In this document: positions 52,501 through 64,000 of the stretch, piece after piece
How the letters are laid out: every line of letters starts with the position of its first letter
Position numbering within the stretch: the stretch's first letter is position 1
Assembly: GCA_003615045.1 (NCBI GenBank)
Contig: ML014112.1
Location: 224,041-288,040, forward strand
Direction: 5' to 3'
Length of the DNA: 64,000 nt
DNA from: Caulochytrium protostelioides
Taxonomy: Eukaryota > Chytridiomycota > Caulochytriomycetes > Caulochytriales > Caulochytriaceae
The notes under the pieces: model-generated
Databases searched by the model: none
What the model was told of the DNA's origin: nothing
What the model saw: the letters and a program-made list of their open reading frames with translations, nothing else
Made by a program: the position numbers and the translations under genes

Positions 52501-55500
52501 ATGATGGCTCACGCCGCCGCTGACGCCGCTGACGCCGCTGATACCGCCGCCGCCGTCGAAGCCACCGGTCTGCCGTCCAAAACGCAGCCACCGTCGAAAG
52601 CTGCAATGGCCACCGCCGCCATGGCGAGCCCCGCCGCCGCCGACGCCGTCGCGGACGTCGATGACGTGACCGCGTCGCTGGCCGCCGCGTCGCTAACCGC
52701 CGCGGCGCCCGAGGCGGACGCCGTGGAGATGCTGCTGGCGCATGCGCGGTCGCACCGCGACGCGCGGCAGCTCGACCGCGCGTTCGAGGACGTCCGGGCG
52801 GCGCTCGCGCGTGCGCCGCACCACCCCGCGGCGCTGCAGCTGCTCGAGACGATTCTGCGCGACGCCGCCGACCCGACCGAGCCCAGCCGCGCCCGCTTTT
52901 CGACGCTGATCTTGCTCGCGAGCGGCGTCGACAACGTCGATGCGTCGGTGCTGGCCGACCGCCCGGCGGCGGCGGCGGCGGCGACGGCGACGACGGCCGC
53001 CGCCGCCGAGCCGGCCTCGGCCGCGATCACAGTTGCGTTCAGCGAGGACGAGCGCCTGCGCCGCCGCATCGAGAGCGCGCAGCGGCTCGCGAGTCTCGTG
53101 GCGCAACCCGGCCCGTGCATGCAGCTTCGGCAGGAAGGCGGGATCCCGCTGCTGCTGAACGCGCTTCGGCGGGACCGCGCGCGCGTCGGGCCCGACGGCC
53201 AGCGGCAGCGCCACGTGGCGCTCGAGCGCGCGCTGCACGCCGTCTTCTATCAAGTCGCGCTGCTGCCGGAGCTCGCGCAGGAGCTCCTGCAGTGCATCGG
53301 CACGAGCGGCCTTGACGAGTTCTGCAACCAGCTGGCGGCCCCGACGCCGGCGACCGTGTCGACGACCGTGGCGCCGGCGACGGCGACGGCACGCGCCGCG
53401 CCGACGCGCATCACCGCCGAGCAGCAGCGCGAGCTGGCGGGCGTGGCGTTCAGCACGCTCGCGACGGCGGTCAGCCATCCAAAGACGCTCGCCACCCAGC
53501 CCGAGACGGCCGTGACGGTGGTCCGATACATGGCGGGCTACATGGCCCACGCGGACGCCGCGTACCGTCTGCTGGCGCTCACGAGCGTCACGACCGCGAT
53601 CGCGAGCAGCGCCGCTGTCCTCGCCTTCTTTGGCAGCCCCGAGATCAACCGCCTGCTCGGTCTCGCGCGCGACCAGACCGCCCGCGTGGCGCTGACGCTC
53701 AAGCGGCTGCTGGATCTGCTGGACACGGACGAGGAGCGCGGGGCCGTCAGCGGTGTGCTGTACCAGTACGTGGCCCAGGCGCGCGACGGCGACACGAGCA
53801 CGACCGCGGGGCAGGCCGGGCTCGCCACTGGGCTCGCCGTGCTCACCGCGCTGTGTCAGGCCCAGCCCGACGTCGCGAAGGCGGTGTTAATGCGCGACCA
53901 GCTCTTTGTCGGGCTCTGCGAGGATATCGCGGAGAACAGAGCCATCGCGCGGCGCCGCGATGCTAAGACCCCCGGATCGCGGCAGCTGTCCGAACTCGAG
54001 GCCGCGTATATCGACCTGTATGCCCATGCAGCGCAGTTCAAAGACTTCCATCCGCCGCTGCTGTCGCATGCCCGGGCCTTCCTCGCCGAGCGCGCGCGCG
54101 CGCCGCTGCCCGTCGCCGAGGACGCCGACGCCGACACCCAAGGCGCCGCCCGCGTCCAGGCCAACGCGATGGCCGCGCTCATCAAGCTCCATCTGCTTGA
54201 GGCCGAGCAGCAGTCCCGCGAGCCCGCGGCTCTCGATCCCCTCGTGGCGCCCAACCTCGCCATGATCAAACAGGCCGCCCGCCACGTCGCCGCCGCCGCG
54301 CCGACCGCCGCCGCGGGCGCCGACGACGAGCGGCTGTCGGCCGCAGTGCAGTGCGTCGAGTCGCTCGCGTATCTGTCCTCCATCCCGGCACATAAACCGA
54401 CGATTGCTGAGGACCGCGCGGCACTGAAATCACTCGTGGCGCTCGGATGCCGCGCTGCCGCGACGCACCGCGCGCTCGTGTATGGCATCGCCACCGTGTT
54501 TGCCAACCTGACGGTGTATCCGTACCAGCTGCGCTCGGCCGAAGCGAGCGAGGAGCACGCCCAGATCCGCAAGCTGCGCGCCATGGCTAACGGCCAGAAG
54601 GTCTCAAAGCAGGCTGACCAGCCGCATCCGCAGTCGCTGGCGCCGCAGTGCGCCCGCCGCTGCCGAGCCGTCCAGGACGCCGGCGTCTGCGCGTTCCTCA
54701 ACGCTGTCGCGGCCGCCGCGCCCACGACGGCGTCGGCCTCGACGGCCGGGTCCGCGACGGCCGGGTCCGCGACGCATAGTCTCGTCGCGTGCATGGCCGT
54801 GGCGCAGACCTATGTCGCCTTGGTGACCGAGCAAGAGCCGCGCGGCGCGCTGCTGCAACAGGGTGCCACCAAAGCGCTGCTGCGGCTCGCGTCGCTGCCG
54901 CCTGCCGCGGCGCTCGCCGCCCCCGCGACCACCGCCGCTGCCGCGGCCGCCCCGGACGTCGTGACGCCAGGCGCAGCGCAGGTGCAGGCGCAGGCCAAGG
55001 ACGTGATGGACGCGGATACGCTCGCGGTGCGGCAGGCCGCGGCGCAGGCCCTCGCGAAGCTGGCGATCACGGTCGATCCGACGATCGGTTTCGGGCCGCT
55101 GATGGTGAGTCTGGTGCGGCCGCTCGTGGCGCTGACGGCGTCGCCGCACCCGCTGGCGCAGTTCGAAGCGCTGATGGCGCTCACGAACCTCGCCTCTGTC
55201 GACGACCGCATGCGCGACCACGCGGTCCAGGCCGGCCTTGCGGGCGCCGTCGACACCGCCCTCTTCACCGACCATCCGATGATCCGCCGCGCCGCCACCG
55301 AAGCCGTCTGCAACCTGCTCTACCACCCGGACGTCTACCACCGCCACTTGCAGCCGAGCGCCACCAACACGAACAAGTTCCGTCTCTGGCTCGCCATGAT
55401 GCGGAGCACGATCGCCGCCTCATCGGAAGACCACGAGGACGACAACGACGATAACAACGACAGCGAGACGCCCGCAGAACGCGCGGCCGCAGCGCGCGCT

Positions 55501-55887
55501 GGGGCCGGCGCCCTCGCCATTCTCATTGGCGCGCCGCCGGCCGTGGCGCTGTTCCACGAGGCCATCCCCGAGCTGCCCGGTGCGACGCGGGACCTCCTGG
55601 CGGACCCGCGCGCCAGCGCTGAGATGCTGCTGCGCGGGCTCGAGATCGCGAAGCACCTGCTGCCGCCGCGGGCGGGCGGCGCCGATCCGGACGAAGCCGA
55701 GCGGGCGCAGGCCTGGGACGCCGCGATGCAACAGCGGGGGATGACGCTGCGCCACGCGTGGGCCGCCGACGGCGCGCTGCTGCAGACGCTCAAGGCGCGC
55801 GTGCTGGCAGCCAATGCGCCCAAAGACGGTGCCTGGGGCGCCGTGCGCCAGGGATGCATGACCCTGCTGGCCATGATCCTGACGTAG
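52501..55887 (+). CDS. UNC-45/She4/Cro1-type myosin chaperone
   Basis: 1,128 aa from the tandem ATGATG at 52501 (the frame opens at a TTG five codons earlier). UCS-domain proteins fold and stabilise myosin heads. A TPR-like helical pair is seen at ~75-125 (VEMLLAHARSHRDARQLDRA) with flanking low complexity. An armadillo-like helical solenoid fills the rest. Diagnostic of UNC-45/She4 is LVYGIATVFANLTVYPYQLR at ~660, followed by a basic linker and the CRAVQDAGVCAFLNAV segment. Later repeats include ALMALTNLASVDDRMRDHAV and RRAATEAVCNLLYHPDV. The usual lengths are ~800 (She4) to ~940 (UNC-45), and the excess is Ala/Thr-rich linkers and an acidic loop near 980. It converges with uS3, 115 bp apart. 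Confidence 0.88.
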   Translation: MMAHAAADAADAADTAAAVEATGLPSKTQPPSKAAMATAAMASPAAADAVADVDDVTASLAAASLTAAAPEADAVEMLLAHARSHRDARQLDRAFEDVRAALARAPHHPAALQLLETILRDAADPTEPSRARFSTLILLASGVDNVDASVLADRPAAAAAATATTAAAAEPASAAITVAFSEDERLRRRIESAQRLASLVAQPGPCMQLRQEGGIPLLLNALRRDRARVGPDGQRQRHVALERALHAVFYQVALLPELAQELLQCIGTSGLDEFCNQLAAPTPATVSTTVAPATATARAAPTRITAEQQRELAGVAFSTLATAVSHPKTLATQPETAVTVVRYMAGYMAHADAAYRLLALTSVTTAIASSAAVLAFFGSPEINRLLGLARDQTARVALTLKRLLDLLDTDEERGAVSGVLYQYVAQARDGDTSTTAGQAGLATGLAVLTALCQAQPDVAKAVLMRDQLFVGLCEDIAENRAIARRRDAKTPGSRQLSELEAAYIDLYAHAAQFKDFHPPLLSHARAFLAERARAPLPVAEDADADTQGAARVQANAMAALIKLHLLEAEQQSREPAALDPLVAPNLAMIKQAARHVAAAAPTAAAGADDERLSAAVQCVESLAYLSSIPAHKPTIAEDRAALKSLVALGCRAAATHRALVYGIATVFANLTVYPYQLRSAEASEEHAQIRKLRAMANGQKVSKQADQPHPQSLAPQCARRCRAVQDAGVCAFLNAVAAAAPTTASASTAGSATAGSATHSLVACMAVAQTYVALVTEQEPRGALLQQGATKALLRLASLPPAAALAAPATTAAAAAAPDVVTPGAAQVQAQAKDVMDADTLAVRQAAAQALAKLAITVDPTIGFGPLMVSLVRPLVALTASPHPLAQFEALMALTNLASVDDRMRDHAVQAGLAGAVDTALFTDHPMIRRAATEAVCNLLYHPDVYHRHLQPSATNTNKFRLWLAMMRSTIAASSEDHEDDNDDNNDSETPAERAAAARAGAGALAILIGAPPAVALFHEAIPELPGATRDLLADPRASAEMLLRGLEIAKHLLPPRAGGADPDEAERAQAWDAAMQQRGMTLRHAWAADGALLQTLKARVLAANAPKDGAWGAVRQGCMTLLAMILT

Positions 55888-55937
55888 CGGCGGCCCTTTT
55901 TCCCTAATGACTATTTTTTTTTTTTTTTGAAATTTTC

Positions 55938-55943
55938 TTTATT
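55938..55943 (-). terminator. Poly(A) signal of uS3 gene
   Basis: AATAAA on the minus strand, about 60 nt past the uS3 stop. An adjacent T15-17 run on the + strand (55914-55928) lies between this and the UNC-45 stop. Confidence 0.65.
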
Positions 55944-56002
55944 AATAGAGGACGTACATCGCCATCGGCAGGCGGTGCGCAGCGCTGGTGGACGCAAGAC
56001 GC

Positions 56003-56692
56003 TTAGGCCTGGACGTTGCGGGACATCGGGGCCGGGGCGGCCTCGACCTTCGGCTCGTGGATGACCACCGCGTCCGGGAGGGGCTTGGACGGGCCGATCT
56101 TGCCCTTGGGGTCGTGGGGCAGCATGATCTTGACCTTGACACCGAGGACACCCTGACGGAGGAGGACGTGGCGGACGGCGTAGTCAATGTAGTCCTTAGC
56201 GGCCTGGCCGGAGTGGATCATGAAGCCGTCGACGAACTTCATGGACTTGGCACGGGCGGCGCGGAGCTTGCCCGAGACAATGACCTCGCAGCCCTTGGCG
56301 CCCGACTCCATGATGAAGCGGAGGACACCGTAGCACGCGCGGCGGACGGCGAGGCCGGCAATCAGCTTGAAGCGGAGCGACTCGGCCTGGGCGACGGCCG
56401 AGAGACCACGGTGGGTCACCTTGTCGGCGTAGAGGATGAGGGCGTTCTCCGGGAAGCGGAAGCGGGCCGAGATGACAGCGGTCAGCTCCTTCAGGCGCTG
56501 ACCGTTGACACCGAGGACCTCGCGGGTGCGGGTGGCGCGGATGATGACCTGGGTCTTGCCGGAGGTCTGGCGGATCTCGACGCCAGAGTAGCCCTCCTCA
56601 GCGAGCTCGCGCTGGAGGAACTCGTTGAGCTCAGCGCGGAAGACGCCATCGGCAACGAACTTCTTCTTCTTGGTGATAGCAGCGAACGACAT
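56003..56692 (-). CDS. RPS3: 40S ribosomal protein uS3
   Basis: 229 aa from the ATG at 56692, the universal uS3 start ([18 protein letters not shown]). The frame extends upstream but that extension is not uS3-like. The KH type-2 domain is present with [20 protein letters not shown] and the [15 protein letters not shown] helix. The C-terminal half includes [37 protein letters not shown] and [18 protein letters not shown]. Length and motifs match other eukaryotes. It acts at the mRNA entry of the 40S subunit. The gene is intronless in the coding part. Confidence 0.97.
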   Translation of the reverse strand: MSFAAITKKKKFVADGVFRAELNEFLQRELAEEGYSGVEIRQTSGKTQVIIRATRTREVLGVNGQRLKELTAVISARFRFPENALILYADKVTHRGLSAVAQAESLRFKLIAGLAVRRACYGVLRFIMESGAKGCEVIVSGKLRAARAKSMKFVDGFMIHSGQAAKDYIDYAVRHVLLRQGVLGVKVKIMLPHDPKGKIGPSKPLPDAVVIHEPKVEAAPAPMSRNVQA

Positions 56693-58096
56693 GATGGCAG
56701 CGACTTTGGGGGGCTCGAGGGGGATTCGAGAAAAAGAAGGCTGGAAGAAGCAAATAAAGCGAAAAAGGTGAGTCGACGGCAATCCGACGGTTCGAGAGCA
56801 TCCAGATCGGCGGTATTCAAACAACAAGCAGCGACAGCGAACAAGCAGCGACATCGAGCGAGGCGATGGTCTATCATGGATCCGGCCGCCGATAATGGGA
56901 CATCCGCAGATCGGCGTCGCCCATCGAGTGACCCCGCGATCACGCATCGTCACAACGAATCGACTCCGCAGGAGGCCTCACGGTACACCGGCTGGGGCTG
57001 CACCGTGGAGTACCCTGCGAGACCAACGTCGATGGGCGACGGCCATGGCGGCAACAATCGTCGGATGGCGGCCACGACGGGGCTCGCCGCACGAGCCCCG
57101 TTTCGAGAGCCAGACGCGATAGTCTCCTGCGGTAGCGCCGTTCGGATCGGCCGAAGGACGCCGGTGGGCTTGGCTCGAGCAGCGTCGGCCTGATCGCGGC
57201 GGTCGCGGGAGCCTCCGAGCCGCGAGCGCACAACCCTCGGGCATGAACGCCTTCCTCGGGCTGCGACGCCATCCGCCGCCGAGAGTACCGCCGGATCGTC
57301 GACGTGACGTCTGCGCGGGTCGGATAGAGCCGTTTCGACGATGGGCACTGGCGGAAGAGACGACGACGACGACGGCAGCACGCACAGAACGGCAGCACGC
57401 GATGCCCCATCTGGCCACGATGAGGTGACAGCTTCGGCAATGATATCGACGACAACGAGAGAACGCCGGCGGCGCAGCAGCAGGTGGCGATAGACGACCA
57501 TGTCGACTATCACACACCGACAGAACCCGCAGACGGTCGTCCGAGCAGCCGGGCAGGACGCTTCTCGTCTCCGGGGCAGCTGCAGCGCTCTCGCTCTCGA
57601 CGAATCATCGACAGCCGCGAATGGACCATACCGCCGAGCGATGCGTCGTCTTCAACGCAGGGAGCGCGGACATCGTTTCACGGCGATACGGACAAGTTTG
57701 CCGCGAATTTGGTCGGGCATGGGTCCCGCGGGTCAGTCATCATCACGTCGTGGGGGGTCGGTCTCGCTGATATATCATGGTCTCTCGGAGTTTCGCTTGT
57801 GCTGTCGCTGTCAGTGATGGCGAGTGGCCGCAGCCGGCGGGTCGCAGGGCGGAACGGCCGCGGTCAGGGGTCAAGGAAGGGGACATACCTGGTGGATGGC
57901 GGTGGGGCTAGTCGGTCCTCAGGCTCTTTTGATACTGACATGTCCGTCCAGATATCCCCGTCGTCCTCGCGCGTGGCCGCACGCGCGTGAGCCACCGCTG
58001 CCAGCTGCGTGCCATGAAGGCCAGGTATAACTCATCGCTCGTGGACCGACATGAACCCGAGTCGCGTGCGTGACCTTGGTGCCCGCCCGACATCGC

Positions 58097-58120
58097 TGGA
58101 TGGATGGATGGATGGATGGA
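58097..58120. repeat. (TGGA)6 microsatellite
   Basis: Six perfect copies of a 4-bp unit in the intergenic region. Confidence 0.9.
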
Positions 58121-58617
58121 TGAGGCGGCGTTGGCCCACCGCTGGGCCGGCCGGCCGGGGCGGCGGAGGGGGGCGGCCGGCCCGCGGCGTCGGGGACCCT
58201 GCTGCGACGGCGGTCGCGACGGTTCCCCCCTCAACCGCTCGGGCGCGGCGCCACCGCTACAGGCTGCGCCATGGACCGGTCGCGCCGCCATGCATCGGCA
58301 CTCTTGGGCTAGGGCGATCCTATCACGCTGCGAGAAATGCTTGCATCCGGCGATCCTCATAACTTCAAGAGGCCCAGGTACTGTGCTCCGTGTCGTTCAC
58401 GGTGCTCGCCGGCACGACGTCCATCTGCAGGGGTGTCGACAATCGCATCCTGCTGAACAGCATGCTGATGGCCCTGCCGTAGGCGAGCCGATGGTCCGCA
58501 ATGACCTGTCGACTCATACGCACGCGTAGGATGTCCATCCCATTTACCCTCTCACGCATTCATGTGTACATACATACTTTTTTTTAGTGATTCGTCAACA
58601 CGAAACCTTATTTTTCG

Positions 58618-58623
58618 TTTATT
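58618..58623 (-). terminator. Poly(A) signal of calmodulin gene
   Basis: AATAAA on the minus strand about 77 nt past the calmodulin stop, within an AT-rich stretch (58575-58625). Confidence 0.65.
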
Positions 58624-58699
58624 TTTTTAGTGGGCTGGGCCTAGATACATACAACGGAAAGCGAAGCGGGGCGAAGAAGACGAGGGGCAAGCGCAACGC

Positions 58700-61614
<2,915 letters not shown>

Positions 61615-63228
61615 ATGCATCCGAAAGGTTTAGTGACGGCGGCCAGGCGGCGGCCGGCGCCGCAGAACCCACGGATCACGCCGGAGCTCACCGTCTGTAT
61701 GCGTCACGTGGCCACGATGCCGACGACCCGCACGGCGCTGCGTCGCCGCGTGGTCGTCACCGGCCTGGGTGCCGTGACGCCGCTGGCGGCGTCGATCGAC
61801 GGCACGTGGCGCCGCCTGCTCCGCGGCGACACGGGCACCATCGGCCTGCAGGGCCGCGTCCACCGCGAGACCGGCAGCGACTATACCGGCCTGCCCGTCC
61901 AGGTCGCGGCGACCGTCCCGGACGCGCCCGACACGGCGTACGGCCTGTTTGCGGAGGGAGACGCCCACGCCGCGCGTGCGCTGGAGGCCGCGGATCGGTG
62001 GCGGCCCGAAGCGTTCATGACGGCATCAGACCTGCGGACCACGACGCGGTTTATCCAGCTCGCCGTGGGTGCCGCGCACCAGGCGGTCACGGACGCCGGC
62101 CTCGCCGAGCGGCTGCCGTCGGACCGCGCGCTGGGCGACCGCACCGGCGTGTGCATCGGGTCCGGCATCGGCGGCCTCGACGCCATCGTCGCCGCCTCCC
62201 GCGCCTTCGACGCGAAGGGCCTGCGCGCCCTCAGCCCCTACTTCATCCCCAAGATCCTTGTCAACCTCGCGGCCGGCCACGTCTCGATCCGGTATGGCCT
62301 GCGCGGCCCCAACCACGCCGCCTCGACGGCGTGCACGACGGGCGCCCACTCGCTGGGCGACGCCGCGCGGCTGATTGCCCACGGCGACGCGGATGTCATG
62401 GTCGCCGGCGGCACCGAGAGCTCGCTGTGCCCGCTCGCGCTCGGCGGCTTCGCGAAGGCCAAGTCACTCGCCGTCCATGCGAACGACGCCCCCGCCACCG
62501 CGAGCCGGCCCTTCGATGTTGGGCGCGGCGGCTTCGTCGTCGGCGAGGGCGCCGGCGTTGTCGTGCTCGAGTCGCTGGACCACGCGCTGCGCCGCGGCGC
62601 GCCGCGGATCTATGCGGAGCTCGCGGGCTACGGCCTCTCGGGCGACGCCCACCACTTGACCGCCCCGCCCGAGAGCGGCGCCGGCGCGTTCGCGGCCATG
62701 GCGCGGGCCCTCGCCGACGCCGGGCCGCGTCCCAACCGCCTCGGCTACGTCAACGCCCACGCCACCGCGACGGGTCGTGGCGACGTGGCCGAAAGCCGCG
62801 CCATCCTCTCGTTGTTGCTGGCGGGCGCCGCGCCTTCCGCGGCGGCGCCGCTGGCGATGCCGTCGGCGACCGCCGTAGACGAGCTGCTGAGCGGCGCCGA
62901 CGGCGACGTGCTGGCGCGGCTCCGCGGGCAGCTCCCCGTCTCGAGCAGCAAGGGCGCGCTGGGCCACCTGCTGGGCGCCGCGGGCGCCGTCGAGGCCATC
63001 GTTGCGATCCTGGCGCTGCACCACCAGATCCTGCCGCCGACGGCGAACCTGCGCGAGCCCGACGTGGCAGCCGGCTGCGTCCTGGACTACGTTGGCGCCG
63101 GCGGCGAGGGCGGCCGCGCCGTCACGGGTCTCGACACCGTGCTGACCAACAGCTTCGGCTTCGGCGGCAATAATGCGAGCCTCTGCTTCACGCGGTTAGA
63201 AGGCGCCGACAGCTCACCTCAGCGCTAA
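61615..63228 (+). CDS. CEM1: Mitochondrial 3-oxoacyl-ACP synthase (KAS II; CEM1/OXSM type)
   Basis: 537 aa from the ATG at 61615, whose first ~45 residues are Arg-rich with few acidic residues, as expected for a mitochondrial presequence. In-frame ATGs at 61699 and 61720 are later options, and the frame is also open from an ATG at 61153. A condensing enzyme of mitochondrial type II fatty-acid synthesis, elongating acyl-ACP with malonyl-ACP. The core begins RRVVVTGLGAVTPLAASIDG. The catalytic triad is visible: Cys 240 in ASTACTTGAHS, His 382 in VNAHATATG, and His 451 in KGALGHLLGAAG. Between the two His residues is an Ala-rich insertion of about 30 residues relative to FabF. NSFGFGGNNASL near the end is the usual C-terminal motif. 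Confidence 0.93.
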   Translation: MHPKGLVTAARRRPAPQNPRITPELTVCMRHVATMPTTRTALRRRVVVTGLGAVTPLAASIDGTWRRLLRGDTGTIGLQGRVHRETGSDYTGLPVQVAATVPDAPDTAYGLFAEGDAHAARALEAADRWRPEAFMTASDLRTTTRFIQLAVGAAHQAVTDAGLAERLPSDRALGDRTGVCIGSGIGGLDAIVAASRAFDAKGLRALSPYFIPKILVNLAAGHVSIRYGLRGPNHAASTACTTGAHSLGDAARLIAHGDADVMVAGGTESSLCPLALGGFAKAKSLAVHANDAPATASRPFDVGRGGFVVGEGAGVVVLESLDHALRRGAPRIYAELAGYGLSGDAHHLTAPPESGAGAFAAMARALADAGPRPNRLGYVNAHATATGRGDVAESRAILSLLLAGAAPSAAAPLAMPSATAVDELLSGADGDVLARLRGQLPVSSSKGALGHLLGAAGAVEAIVAILALHHQILPPTANLREPDVAAGCVLDYVGAGGEGGRAVTGLDTVLTNSFGFGGNNASLCFTRLEGADSSPQR

Positions 63229-64000
63229 AACCGTGCCGCGGTTCGATGAGCGCACCATTCATGGTTTCAGCCGAACGAAGCAATAACGTCGGTGGCCGTG
63301 TCGTTGCCTTCGGCGTTGCCTTCGCTGTCCGACTCAGCCATGCCCCCGCTTTCCCTCCGGGTGGCGCGGGCAATCACCCGTCGAACTATAAAAAGGAAAC
63401 GGTATCGCGGCCGACGGGCACACCACCCGGAGCTGTCCCTGTCACGACGCAGGCCCGGCGATGGCAGTGCTCGTTAAACTTATCCGCCACAAGGCGGCAT
63501 CGCGTTGGGCAGGTCGATGGTTTTCCAGGTCGATGACTTAGTCGACCGCCGCGCTGCCTCCTATCATTGACGGCATCATTGGGGGAACGTACGTGAAACG
63601 CTATGCTCATTGTCGTAACTGATTCGGTTGGGCAGCGTGACCGCCGTGATGAACAGCGTGACAGGACAGGATACGACGCGACACCAGGAGATCCGTCGAT
63701 CACGTTGTATTGTCCTTTTTTTGATACAACCGTGGTACACGTCGATAGGAGGATGCAGAAGCTCTCCATTCGAAGCTCGCCTTCCTCTCGTCTCCACTCC
63801 ACTCTTATCACTCAAAATTTGCCTTCCCGCTGTGAGCGTGACTGGGTGGGTGCGTGCCGCCGCCGGCGGACGCGGGGGTTCAGGAGGCGTGTCGTCGTAC
63901 TTTCGTCACGCGATGTGGCTTGGCATCCGAGGTCTGGATTCCCGAAGTAGCGATGGCATGATCGAGAAATCGAGAGTTGATGGTCCAGATAGAAGGAGCT
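63229..64000. other. 3' flank of KAS gene, no gene seen
   Basis: About 770 bp of GC-moderate sequence after the KAS stop. Short frames on both strands only. It may hold the KAS 3' UTR and the promoter of a gene beyond the window. Confidence 0.5.

Larger units (their letters stand above)
56693..58699. other. Intergenic region, calmodulin 3' end to uS3 start
   Basis: 2.0 kb between tandem minus-strand genes. It contains a repeated gcagcgacagcgaacaa-like motif just upstream of uS3 (about 56825-56855) and a (TGGA)6 run. A + frame at 57484-57990 and a minus frame at 58365-58559 are the least noise-like but have no recognisable family or good start. It probably contains the uS3 promoter and the calmodulin 3' UTR. 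Confidence 0.45.

Overview
The window is nuclear DNA from a GC-rich, gene-dense eukaryote, most likely a fungus. Evidence: four spliceosomal introns with GT..AG borders in three genes, AATAAA signals after several stops, and nuclear families throughout (Bub1-type kinase, EMC10, BAP31/Yet, RFT1, VNX1-type cation/H+ exchanger, calmodulin, uS3). The VNX1-type exchanger and mitochondrial KAS point to fungi. The animal-style SMARCC architecture, a TTC6-like TPR protein and a multi-IQ protein fit an early-diverging zoosporic lineage (chytrid-like or blastocladiomycete-like). That placement is inference. Proteins are long because Ala/Pro/Ser/Asp-rich linkers separate conserved domains.

Layout: 0-7.4 kb holds the 3' end of a BAR-SH3 gene (+) and a Bub1/BubR1-type checkpoint kinase (-). 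7.4-16.6 kb holds a giant VNX1-like exchanger (+) and an unrecognised coiled-coil protein (-). 16.6-20.9 kb is mostly non-coding, with one small gene (-) at about 19.8-20.0 kb. 20.9-27.2 kb carries three + genes: a Qa-SNARE, a WDR89-like WD40 protein and an HSF-type factor. 27.4-36.3 kb has a SWI3/SMARCC remodeller subunit (-), a spliced SPRY/IQ protein (+) and mitochondrial uS17 (-). 37.5-43.6 kb has BAP31/Yet (+), EMC10 (-), metaxin/SAM (+) and RFT1 (-). 43.9-55.9 kb has a 2,488-residue TPR protein (-) and an UNC-45/She4 chaperone (+). 56-63.2 kb has uS3 (-), calmodulin (-) and a mitochondrial 3-oxoacyl-ACP synthase (+). The last 0.8 kb shows no gene.

There is no operon or biosynthetic cluster. 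Genes alternate strands so that seven pairs converge on short shared 3' spacers (115-392 bp). Functional overlaps are loose: ER membrane and glycosylation (BAP31, EMC10, RFT1), mitochondria (uS17, metaxin, KAS), and Ca2+ (VNX1-like exchanger, calmodulin, multi-IQ protein). The most informative locus is the checkpoint kinase, which keeps both the Mad3/BubR1-type degron cassette and a Bub1 kinase domain in one protein. Many long antisense frames are by-products of high GC and were not annotated. Where an open frame begins before the first ATG, the start given is the first plausible ATG.
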